This document shows positions 1 to 13,100 of a stretch of DNA of 64,000 nucleotides, piece after piece. The stretch is from Mactra quadrangularis. Its lineage: Eukaryota; Mollusca; Bivalvia; Venerida; Mactridae. The stretch's first letter is position 1. Every line of letters starts with the position of its first letter. The DNA lies in assembly GCA_025267735.1 (NCBI GenBank), contig CM046295.1, positions 23,794,716 to 23,858,715 of the forward strand, in the 5' to 3' direction. The notes below the pieces were generated by a model. That model saw only the letters and a program-made list of their open reading frames with translations. It had not been told where the DNA came from and did no database searches. Both the position numbers and the translations under genes were made by a program.

Positions 1-589
1 TTTTTGGATTGAGGACTCTAAAACCTACGCGAACGCAAACGCTTGACAGAATTCCTGTATGGCAAGGCCTAACGGTCTAGATAATTTAAGTGTGTCTCAT
101 GACTTTCGTGTTATATTTCTCAGAACCGATTGGCCAGATTTTTTTAGAAATTGAAAATGTATTTTTCTCAACCAGTTGTCGTTTGTGATGCTACTGTTAT
201 TTTTGCTGTTGTTTGCGTTTTTGTTGCCCTGTGTTGTTCAATGTTGTTACTGCTATCAATTTAACTGGTGTTGTTTTTCTTCGTGTTATTGTTGCCGAGT
301 TTTGTAGCGGTTGTCGATGTTGTTGTTGTGGAAGTACCCTTCCTAAATTTCTTTAAAATATGAAGAAATGAGCTGTATCATTGGTTCTTGGAATATTAAA
401 GTTTTTACTTGACATAATTAAATCTGGGAAGTTAGAAGGTTGATTTGCCTGTAATGATATGACAAAAGATATAGATCTGCATTTTTCTATATTTTCGTTG
501 TTGTTGTTTTTAACGTCGTATTCAACATATTTATATATATACGAGAGCCATCTCTTCCTACTATAGGTTTCCTGTATACTTTATATCAC

Positions 590-720
590 CAGTACTAACT
601 TACCCTACCACGAGGCCGACAACTCATGTATATAGGATATGACCTACCGCGACCGGGCTTGAGCCCGCGATCTCCGAATTCGAAGTTTGACATGCTAACC
701 ACTACGCCACCGCCGCCGCT
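590..720 (-). repeat. tRNA-derived SINE head
   Basis: The minus strand from about 716 down to 641 reads like a tRNA 5' half and T arm: an A-box-like GGCGTAGTGG and a B-box-like GGGCTCAAGCCC. There is no clean cloverleaf with a paired acceptor stem, so it is called a SINE head, not a tRNA gene. The rest of 1-1018 holds no recognised exon. It contains T- and TTG-rich low-complexity sequence (about 180-330). Confidence 0.5.
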
Positions 721-1018
721 CTTATCTGCTTTGTAATGGTAAACAAGAGGAATGCATGCGTTTCTTTTTTATCTCCTAACAGAATTCGCAAATTTTGACT
801 TTTGTCATCATGAATTCTTAAGAAGTTGCTTAAACTGTATATTTTACGCAAGAGTTGTCAGAAACGTTGGTTAAAGATTTGGCTATTTTCAAATTAAGAT
901 TCCAAAGAAAAATCAGTGGTATTGTTGAATGGTTGATAATCGTGATGAACAGGATTGTATTTAATAAAGAAAAGCCATTGAAAACCTCAGATACTAAAAC
1001 AAAAATATTTTAACGTAC

Positions 1019-1106
1019 ATGGGTATATTCCTTGGTAACGATTCTTTGATGCATTTTCTTTTGTTCTTGAAATATCATAAGACTTGATCAGACCAACTGG
1101 TAACGA
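1019..1106 (-). CDS. Gene A exon: PTP D1 KNRY-loop
   Basis: Acceptor TTTCAG and donor CCCAT|GTACGT frame an 88-nt exon that ends in phase 1. It encodes SLPVGLIKSYDIS and then KNRYQGIYP, the phosphotyrosine-recognition loop of PTP D1. It is nearly identical to gene B 46577-46664, differing at ISRTKENAS against ISRAEENAF. It is the last gene A exon visible. Confidence 0.9.
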
Positions 1107-4100
1107 CTGAAATGTATATAGGTACGATGTACATTAAAGTATTGATAAAAATTATAAAGCATTTTCAGATGAGAGAAGAGGGATTATTTCGGAATGTCCG
1201 GAAGATAGAAAACATAACCAGTTTCATTACATACCAATATTTAGGGGTGAATTATTTTTACAATTTTATGGTTTAATAAGTTTACGCTTATTTTATAAAC
1301 ATATCATTTTATAAAATTTACAATGTGCTTACACACTATGTAAAAGGAATTTTACACATAAAAATGGCCAGTTTAAAATCAGTAAAATGCTCCCATGCAT
1401 TAGCTAATACACCTACTTAGTGGGCAAGTCCATTGTTTAAAGTACAAAAACACGCATGACCTAGAATGCGAGCTGTGTATATATATGGAAAGACAGAGAT
1501 CATTAAATCGTGTATTGACCAAAAATCAAGACATTAATCATCGCCTTAATGGTCTTGGATTTGTTTGTTTACTTCGACACCGGCTAGAGTGGTTTTTTTT
1601 GGACATGTGACGCTAAAGTAGTTCCAAGATGGCGTCTAAATATGTCCGAGGTGATTCGTAGTAAATGACTGAGGAGTTCTGAATGGTATATGTTTACCTG
1701 AAATTCACTCATATAATCTTCTTTGGTTTTTGTTGCTACATATTTTTGTAATTTGTTTAACTGAATCTGTCTCTTTAAGACGTGACAGACATTGTAATAG
1801 GTATCATCTACATCAGCGCCATTATCAGCTGACTCCTGTAAAATATTGATATAATTAAAGGCACGGCCTATTGATGGAAAAAGTCATGCAATTTAGTGAA
1901 GTATTTATTTGGTTGTAAGGGTCACATATTTAATAAACAATTTAATCTTCATTTTGCCAATGTTTGCTTCTTTTCGCTTCATTGTGCGTTTAAGTCATAC
2001 AGTCACACCGTCCCAAAATGCAACGATTGGTAAGCACCGGAACCAGAAGAGTTCTAAACGTGCGAATTTATTTCTAAAAATTAGGGTTTATTATCTCCCT
2101 TTTTATGATTTTTAGAAGGAACAAAGGGGGGTAACTAGAAACCGAAAGTGATCGACACAAAATTCCGTTTGGACAGTATAAAGAAACAAATCATTTAAAA
2201 CTCTCGCGATAACCAATTTAATATGAATTAGGGATCAGGGTCTGTAGGGCAGTTTGTAGTGCGCGGAGATTTCGACTCTAGTGTCTCGAAAGGGGTTCAA
2301 ATCCCATTCAAAACCTACCCCGTTGTTTCCTTGAGGAAGAAACTTTATCCTACTAGCTCAGTACTGGGAGACAAGGAATCGGACTCGAAAGTAATAAATT
2401 TTAAGTTGTAAGAGCTTTTTTCACAATCGAACTAAAATAAATGAGTATATTTAAAGCCCCATTATCAAAAGTAGCATTGTTTTTGGGCTGCATAGAAAAT
2501 TACATTCATCTATTTCAAAGACCTCTGATGAACAAAATGGTTTTAATAAATGCAAGTATTGCTGAAGCATGATTATTTTAATTATAACATTAAAACGTGA
2601 AAGTAGATCGAAACCGAAAGTAGATGTTGGTTGTCAATACATGAAACAAAAGGTTTTTTCACAGTATGTTTAAGACAAAGTCTTTTTGGAAAAATTACTC
2701 AAAATTACAAAATTAAGCTCTAAAACTCTAGATGAGGCACATTGAACATTATCGTATAAATGAATATAGAGTGCTCTTATAAAAGTAACCCACTTTTTTC
2801 TAAAATGAACACTTGGTCAAACTGAAATTTTAAAAGGAAATGGATTGCACTGGTAGAAATGTCTCTAATATATATTATATTTTGATAATTATATTGTAGT
2901 AAAATCAAAGGCGGATCCAGGATTTTTTTCTATGGGGGTGTCCGAACTTTTCTAGGGGGGTCCGAACCTCGAACACGACCACATCATACACATTTTGAAG
3001 AAAAAATGCAACATATTGATAATAATAACTACATAACCATTAAATCTTTGTAAAGCAACAAGAAAATTGCTTCATGCTACTTAAAAATGACTTACAGGCA
3101 AGAAATACACTAATTGATAGGTACATTTTCCAAATTCTAGGGGGGGGGCGTCCTGACCCCCTGACACCCCCCCCTGAATCCGCTTATGAAAATAGTTGTC
3201 AAGTCTACTGTTGATGAGTATGTATCTTCATATAGTGGTTTTAATACAGGTTATATGGTACATTGCTATACAAAAATATTATTATCTTCGTAGAAGATCG
3301 ACGAGGTTTACCGAATGTACACTCACTTTCTTTAAATTGTTTGATAAAGTCAAATCCCCCACCCACACACTTGCGCATGCGCAATCGAACGTATTGTTTA
3401 TATCTTACATCGATGTGTAGTTGAAGGACTCTTCCCGTTTCATAAATGAATTATTTCCATATTTGTTCATACCAGGATATGAACTCTCCATTATAATTAT
3501 TAATGTTAAATTCAAGATAAAGACAAAGTGCTTCAAAATTTCAACTTTTAACTTTTATCATTAAAAAATTTAACCAGATTCTTATATACAAAACATGTAC
3601 ATATATGATTCTTTTTCCAATTATCCTATCAACGCTTTTTGAGTTTACTTCTTTCAGAAACTTAAAAACACAACAATTATAATGGGCTATGGTATAGGCA
3701 TAAAAGCAAACTACTGGTAAAACGAGACCAAACACTCAAACATAAATTTTGATTTCTAATATGACAAGAAACTTGGTTATTTTATTACTATGAGTAATAT
3801 TTATATCTTTATGCCCCAAACTATGTCACTTTTTATTCAAAATAATGATCCCCGATGATAATAATAGCCGCCCGGCTAGCTTAAGTGATAGCACGCAAGT
3901 CTATTAATCGAGGGTTCGTGGGTTCGATTCCTGGGCGGCGCATACTTTCGCGGAGCTTTGTCATGAAATTATTTCTACGCACATTCTCCCCTCTACCAAT
4001 GATTTTTAATTATATAGGGCAGCTGTCAGTCACTGACAAACGTATGCGCTTAGTAGTTGGTTAACAGCTAAATTCAAAGATTTACCCTTTCCAGGAGTAG

Positions 4101-7100
4101 TGAGTAGGTTGACTAAACGCCTTATATGACCTTTAGAATATTTTGCTTTGGCGTTAAACCCAACAAAACAAACAAACAAAACAACCCCCCAAAGATAATA
4201 CAACAAAATGTTCATTATAACGACAATGACAATAACACAATAATCAAAGCGCTGACTGCCCGGCATTGACATGGATTTAACAAGGTCAAATGATTGGATG
4301 GAATTAATAATGTTAACTTATTTATGTATTGTGAGTTGAGAGCAAGACAATGTCGAATATTGTTAACAAGGGGACTATTTTTTACACGTAGATGTTTACC
4401 TAACTACACATCATTGCTCTGAATCTGATTGCACATAACCAAATGTAATCGTCCGCGACATTTTTGTGATATGTTTGAAAACTAGTGGTCTCTAAGAGCT
4501 GTTTTGCTAACGCAATCCATTTCAAAACTTAACTAAAAAATCACAATATATAAATGTCACAACTGATGGCTCTCTGAAAGGTTTTACCATTTTGAATTAT
4601 AATGTATATTAGCATAAACATTTTATATAAGTTTCTATAAATTTATAACAATCGCTATTACGTTTATACATTTCAAATGTATATAATTGTAAATAATTAG
4701 TAATAAATGTAAATTAACTTTCTTTACAATAAGGAACATAAAATATTATTGAAACTAAGACATATTTACACAGTTTCCGATTTGAAGAGGACTGTTTAAT
4801 GACTTTAATTGAGTTACTTATAGACATTTAAAAGGTCCAATTAATAGGTGAAAGATGTTGATGTTTAATTATTGATTATAAGATACTATTTTACTGTGCT
4901 AAAATTTAAAGGATGTTTGATGACGGAAATAAACGAGTGGGTACGGAAATGAACGATCTGATATTGAAGCAGACAAAGTCAAACTGAAAACCGGATTCTT
5001 TCTCACTCGTCTATTTAAACTTATTTATTGTTATTTACGATACTTCCTCACCAAGAAAATAAATTTTATGCACGACCAAACACATTGATACGGAAACGCA
5101 CGAACTAAACCGATAACGAACGAATTGCTACGAAAATGACCGAATCGGTACGCTAACTAATGATTTGCAGTATAGACAAATTACTTTATACAAAAGCAAC
5201 CGAATAAACACGAGAATGTACGAAATAGTATAAAAGTAATATGGAATCATAACAATAACATATATAACCGATTTATGACGAAAACAAACGAATATATACG
5301 AAAACAAACGGATAATAACGAAAACAAACATTTCCATACGAAACAACGAGAAAGTATAGTACAACAAACGTATTAGTACGGAAATTTACGAATGTTTACG
5401 AAAACAAACGAAGAAGAAAATGTATACGAACGTTTTCACACAGTTCCTCTTCTAAAAGTTGTACAGACTTCCTTTCAGCACCAGGAACTTCAATAACCTT
5501 CTCTGTAGTCACGTGGGCTGCCTGGTCACGTGATGCCACACTCTGGTTGCTAGTATTAGATGGGGTTGTTTGTTTGTTTTCCTTATTTCTCTTAACAGGC
5601 ATTGCATACAATGGAACTGTAACGTAAAATAAGAATAGCATTCTTTAATAAATAAACTTAGTTTAGGGTTAGAGTTAGGGTTATGGCACTCAATAAAAAT
5701 ACTTATGTAACTAACGCCTCACGAATTTAACAGCCCGTTCATTAAAAAAACTTATGTTACTGACACCTCATGCAATGAAACAACTTATGTTACTAGCCCC
5801 AAATGCAATAACACAACTGATGTTACTAACCCCAAATGCAATAAAACAAGTTATGTTACTAACCCCGAATGCAATAACACAAATTATGTTACTTACCCCA
5901 AATGCAAAAAAACAACTACTGTTACTAACATCAAATGCAATGAAACAACTTATGTTACTAACCCAAAATGCAATAAAACAACATATGTTACTTACACCAA
6001 ATGCAATAAAACAACTTATAAAACTAACTCCAAATGCAATGAAACAACTGATGTAACTAACGCCTCACTCAATAACACCACTTATGTCACTTACCCCAAA
6101 TGCAATGAAACAACTTATGTTACTTACCCAAAATGCAATAAAACAACTAATGTTACTAAACCCAAGTGCAATAAAACAACTTATGTTACTAACCCCAAAT
6201 GCAATATTACAACTCATGTTACTAACCCCAAATGCAATATTACAACTAATGTTACTAACCCCGAATGCAATATTACAACTCATGTTACTAACCCCAAATG
6301 CAATAAAACAACGTATGTGACTAACACCAAATGCAATAAAACAACTTATCAAACTAACCCCAAATGCAATAAAACAACTAATGTTACTAACCCCAAATGA
6401 AATAACACAACTTATGTAACTGACGCCTCATGCATTAAAACAACTTATGTTACTCACTGCCTTCAGTGTCTGTTTCTTCATGATGAACAACTGCATATTC
6501 TGGAATATCTTGATCATTTCTTGCTTGATTTTCTTCATTTCTTCCATTTTTACGTCTGTAAATACATGTAAGATATTAATCAATTTTAGTGTAAATTTCG
6601 TTGACTATTTCAGTAAATGAGTTACACAATTATGTTTTGAGTTTATTGTTAATAATTTTATTATTATAAATATTGATATATTTGCTAGGTATTATGTGAT
6701 TATTCAATTGTATGTATCTGTGTATATGTTTTGTAAATAGTTATTAAGCTCTTCAGTAATGGAGGAAATAAATAAATAATAATAAAGCAAAATGATGATA
6801 ACATTGTATTATGTTTTGTTTTTATCTTTTCTCTCTCTGTGTTCTATGTCACTTCAATGTTTATCTTTTCATTACTTCAAAAACTGTAAGATTTTATTAT
6901 ACTAGTATGATTTACACCCACTTTCAAATCTCAATGTAAACTTCGCTATGGTTCAACTAATCCCATTTTCTTCTAGCAACTGGCTTCTTTCTCATTGCCA
7001 TTCAATGTTCTTAATACTCTTATTTACTAAAGATATCTTAAAATTTACAAAACTTATTTTCATACCAACGTATATACTTGCTTCATCTATAATCATTTTC

Positions 7101-10100
7101 TCAATTTAACCCGGGACGAAAGCGCAGTTGGAGCCCCCGGGATTTTGAATCTCGTGCCCGAGGGGGTGCGGGTTCAAATCCCACCCATGGAGGTTATACC
7201 CTTCCATGAAAATTTGACAATAATGTCAATTTTCCTCCATAAATAAGTTAGATGGAGACGTTTCCGGCCTTGTGGAAGGGTAAGTGAGTACTTGTTATAG
7301 ACAAGGGTCCAGGAAAGCTAGGTTAGGTGCGCTTGACGCCGTAAAATGACCTTAAATTGTGTGACACGGCGTTAAATCCAATAAAAAAATTTTTTCTTAA
7401 TTTACTAAAAGCATATTCTCAGTCTATGATCTACATACACGCTTAATGAACTAAGCTGCCAACGGCTCGATGACCTAAGCTGTCAATGGCTGGATGACTT
7501 AAGCTGCCAATGGCTTGATGATCTAAGCTGCCAATGGCTTGATGACCTAAGCTGCCAATGGTTTGATGAACTAAGCTGGCATTGGCTCGATGACCTAAGC
7601 TGACAATGGCTTGATGACCTAAGCTGCCGATGGCTTGATGACCTAAGCTGCCAATGGCTTGATGACCTAAGCTGCCGATGGCTCGATGACCTAAGCTGCC
7701 GATGGCTCAAGGAACTAAGCTGTCGATGGCTCGATGCACCTTTAAGAGCAATAACACAAAAATAAGGAGCTCAAATTGACCAGTTAAGTGTCGAACTGCA
7801 TAGGCGGATCTAGCGGGGGGGGGAGGGGTCAAGGGTGGCCGGACCCTCCCCCCAAGAAAATTTGGATTAGTGTATTTCTTGACTGTAAGTCATTTTAAGT
7901 ACAGCATGAAGCAATGTTCCTCGGTTCTTAACATAGATTTAATGGTTATGTTGTGTATATAATCAATATGTTGCATGTTTTCTGCAAAATATGTATTATG
8001 TGGTTTAGGTTCGAAAGTTCAAACCCCCTCCCCCTAGAAAAGTTCGGACCCCTCCCCCTAGTAAAAAATCATGGATCCTCCCCTGGAACTGGTAATATGT
8101 TTGTAATCGAAGACAAAATTTTTAAAAAAGGTGTTCAAACTGTAACATAAATCAAAACTCTTCAAAATATGTAATGTCTTACCTTCTCCTTATAACAAAG
8201 ACTACAATAATTACAACTAAAATAGCAATGATTCCACCCACTATACCTCCAAGCATAGATGGGGTCATTCCTCCTATTAGTTTTGAAACTGAAAATAACA
8301 AGTTTAAATTCAGAACCAAGTAAGAATATTTGAAATATATGTATAGTGCAACAATATTATATATGGTAAACAGGAATACAGGTCGTATTCTAGGTCATGC
8401 GTGTTTTTGTACTTTAAACATTGGACTTGTCCACTGAATAGGTGAATAAGCTGATCCATGAACAGCATTTTACGGATTAAAACATACAACTTTGATATTT
8501 AACATTTTTTTTAAATACTGTATTTGAATATTTTAAATTTTATATAATCGTTTGTTTATCAGATAAGTGTCAAATAACTAAATTACAATATTGTATAAAT
8601 AATTCACCCCTAAATATTGGTTTGTAATTAATAATAAACAAAGCCAGTTGCATAACACACCAATATTTAGGAGTGTTTTATTACAATTTTATGTTTCAGT
8701 TAGTTTAAACTTATTTTACAAACATATCATTATATGAAATTTTCAATGTGTATATACACTGTTTTAAATAAATGTTACAAATCAAAGTGGAATGTTTGAA
8801 TCAGAAAAATATTGTTCGTGCATCAGCTTATCTACCTATTTTGTGTACAAGCCCAAAGTACAAAAACACGCATGACCCAGAATACGATGTTTATGTATGA
8901 AAGTGGTTTTTTTTCATCAAGGGCGTGTTTTACAATTAACAAAAATAAAAGTAATCAGAAAATTCCTATCTCCAATCTAGTAGCCTGTTTAATTACCCTA
9001 AACGTTCCAAAACGTTCCGTAACGATACATTCGGAACTCCTTGGCTATTCACTGCGAATAATCTAATCTAATAAACAAATATACGATCGTCAAGGCATTG
9101 AGTGTTGTTCCAAATTTATGGACTAAAAACGAAACATCACTCATTGCCTAAACGATCGTATATGTGATTGCTTGAACACCAGTAGTTTCAAAACAGTGTC
9201 TAAATATGTCAGAGATTATTCGCAGCGAATGACCGAGGAGATCCGAATGTATCGTTATATTACGGAACATTTTGCAACGTTTAGGGTTATAAAACATGCT
9301 GCAGTTAGAAAAATTCCTATCTCCAATCCTGTAAATTACTAACTGTGTCACTCCAAACAAATTTATTGGTGTTCTTTCAGTATTAATACTAAAGTTGGTA
9401 TAAATAATGTTAAAGAATGTAATGGCATTTTATTGTCTGAGTTTCATGCTTACAAACGTTCACCGACCTATAGAGCTATTACCCCAGGTCATCGGGCTAC
9501 TAGTATCTATCTATATCAATCTCCCGGGAGGTCTTTTATTCCGCTTTTTAGTGCAGCTGAAAATTGGCACAACGGAATAATACCACCATCGAATGTACCC
9601 ATTTACACCTGGATGGAGTGAAGTAATCGCAGGTAAATTTCTTGCTCAAGGAAATTAGCAGTGTCCCTAGTTGGATTGAACCCAGGACCCCTCTATCCCT
9701 AAGCGTGCATCCTACGACTTGACTACTGCCCCTACTATGTTTTTAGAGCATTTACTAAACTCTTATGTATGAATGAGATGAAAAATATTTTACAGTATAA
9801 AGTATCGTGGCTGATTTGGAGAAGGAAGGGTTTTAAATACAAAGGTATCGGGTTCGATTCCTATCAAAATTATGTACTGCCCAGTAAATTTTATATTCAG
9901 TAACTATTTTCCTTTGCAGAGCAAAAAATGGTTAACTTACTGTGGATTTACCTATTTCATTTTATTTATATTGGAATTAACGCCATGGCAACAAAATTTA
10001 AGGTCATTTTACGGCGTCCAGCGCACCTAACCAAGCTTTCCTGGATAATTCTCTATAACCAGTTCTCACCTATCCCTCAACAAGGCCGGAAACTTCTCCA

Positions 10101-13100
10101 TATTGTCTAATCAATGGAGGAAAATTGACATTATTATCAAATGTTCATGGAGGGGTATAACCTCCCAGGGATGGATTCGAATCCGTAGCCCCTTCGAAAC
10201 ACGAGATTCCAAATGTCGGCGTGCTACCTACTGCGCTATCGACCCGGGTTCTGCTTACTGTGGAAGGGCAAGCAGATAGTGTACATGAAAGCCGTATGAA
10301 GATAGAAACAATTGGCACAGTGTTGTAGGGTAAGCCAGTACTTCTAAAATAATGTACAAGGAAGATGGTTTGGTGACTTAGCCGCCGTACATAACCTACA
10401 CTACAATGAGAAAAGAGTTTATGGTGAACAGTCGCCTGGCTAGTTCAAGTTGGTAGCACGCAAGTTCTACTGATCGAGGGGTCGTGGAATCGATTCCCGG
10501 GCGGGGCATGCTTTCGAGAAACTTGGTCATGAAATTAAATCCAACAAAAATAAGTTAATGATTAAAAGTAGTATTTGGATACTCGTGCCCGAGGGGGGTG
10601 CGGGTTCGAATCCCACCCGGGGAGGTTATACCCTTCCATAAAAATTTGACAATAATGTCGATTTTCCTCCATTGATTAGATAATATGGAGAAGTTTCCGG
10701 CCTTGTGGAAGGGTAGGTGAGTACTGGTTATAGACAATGGTCCAGGAAAGCTAGGTTAGGTGCGCTGGACGCCGTTAAATGAAATAAATTGTGTTGATAC
10801 GGCGTTAATTCCAATAAATAAATAAATTAATTAATTAATTAAAAGTAGTCACAACATTACCTTGATTGCAGTCCCCACTATGACATCCATATAAACAGGT
10901 TCCTGTAAACTGGTCGCATGTCATGTTAACACAATCTGTGTTACACTTGAGTTCACATCTGTTTCCATAGTTACCATTCAAACAACCTTGTATACAAGTT
11001 CCATTGTTATCATAACAAATATCCTTCAATGTTGGACTCGAGTCTAAACACGTGGAGCTACATACTATTTCACATTGGTCGCCATATTGGTTTCCATGGC
11101 AACCTTTTACACAATGTCCCGTCTTCCAATCACATTGACTGTTAGAACAATTATTGCTACATTTATTCTCGCAATGTGATCCATATCTTGTCATTGTTTT
11201 ACATCCGTTTAAACACACGCCATCTTCCATAGCACACTTTGGAAATGTACCGGTAGCGTTACATTCCCAGGAACATCTTTTCGAGCAATCTGGCGTAAAC
11301 CAACCATCGTTGCATTCAGTACACGCTCCGTCATTTTGATTACATACCGAGCAAAATGTTTCACATTTTTTATTGCATTGTACACCCCAATAACCTCTTT
11401 TGCATCCATTCAAACAATTACCTGTCCTAGAATGACATTTGTTTTCAACACATTTTTCGCTACATGGAGAACAGATCTGTCCCGATGGAAAAAAGCCTTC
11501 AAAACATTGCTCACATTTTTCATAACCACCATTTATCTTACTTGAACATTGCTCACAGTGTTTATCTTGACTTTCACAAGAACAGCACGTGTTATCAGAC
11601 ATGAAATATCTCTGACTTTTACAAGATGTGCAGTCATCATCGTTACAATGTTCTGTTGTACATTCACAATTTAGTTTTACGTTACCATAGTCTGGTTTAC
11701 ATGAAATACACCTTCCATATCCTTCACATTTACAATTTAAAGGACATTTGCATTCTTCTCCTGTAAACTTTTCAGTACATTTTACACATGAACCGTTTCT
11801 ATGACATACGTTGTCAGCACAATTTTCTGGACATTTATCAGAACATTGGTTGCCATGGAAACCTTGTATACATCCGTATGTACAGTCTCCTGTCCTATCT
11901 TCACAAGTTGAATTGAAACAATTAGATGAGCAATTGTTATAACAATGAAGATATAAATGGTATGAGTTATAACCATATCGGCCAGGGAGACATGCATCAC
12001 AGTTGTATTTGTTATTCCGTTGGCACGACAAACATCCATCGTAGCATTCCTGGACACAATTATTCCCTGTTAAACCATCTGCACAACTTTCCTTACAGTG
12101 ACCATCTGATTTATAACATACTGTCCCAGGTTTACACTTGGTACATTCGTGTTCACATACTTGGCCATAAAATCCTGTTACACATTCTTCACAATGTGTA
12201 CTTGTACATGTTACACAATTACTCGGACATTTAGTGCATTGACCATTATTTACATAGAAACCATTTTTACATTCTAAACAATGACCATTGTCTTGTTTAC
12301 ATTTTGTACAGTTTAGTGGACATGTAGAATAGCAGATTTCTCCATGAAAGCCATTATCGCAACTGTAACATCCACCGTTTATTTTACAATAACTTTCACT
12401 ACATTGAGGCGGACACGTTTCAGTGCAACCATTCTTACCATAATAACCTTGTTGACAGTAAGTACAATCTGTATCAGACAAACATCTTGTACATTTATCA
12501 GGACATTCTACACAGCTGTTCTGGTAGATATAGTGATCGTTATTTTTACATTCAGTGCATACATTATCATCACTACATGTCTCACAAACGTCCGGACAAA
12601 TGAGACATCGACCTTGCATTAATCTATAACTATTGATACAACTGTAGCATGAATTAGCGCCGCCGCAAGTTTCACATCCAACTGGACACTTGATACACAG
12701 GATTCCATTGGCATAAAAACCTGGTTTACATTCTCTGCATTGACCATCATGATTGCACAGTACACAATTCAGATCACACGATACACATTTACCATTATTT
12801 GTGTATAATTCGTTTTGACATGAAACACAAAAGTTATCGGAGGAACAGTACAGACAATTGTCAACAGTACAAGCGTAGCATTTATTGCCATATAGTTTAT
12901 AACCAGTGTCACAGATAGTACAAGTATTATCCACGGAACATCGGTAGCAATGATCAACTTTACAACTGATACATAGTTTGTTGCTATTCAAAATGAAGCC
13001 ATTTTTACACGAATCACATTTGTAGTCAGCCGAACATGTAGTGCATCTTGTAGCATCACATTGGAAACAATTATTATCATTGTTTAAAATATAACCGTCA

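Noticed and set aside
5754..6352. Overlapping open frames on both strands coding MLLTPNAIKQ- and CFIAFGVSNI-type repeats
   Set aside because: Period of the minisatellite keeps frames open by chance; both strands are open and the array is intronic in gene A.
7483..7710. Ser/His/Arg repeat protein on the minus strand
   Set aside because: 24-bp minisatellite read-through with no start context or splice sites.
7442..7740. CRISPR-like regular array
   Set aside because: Contiguous tandem units without unique spacers, in an animal intron. The same judgement applies to the other arrays.
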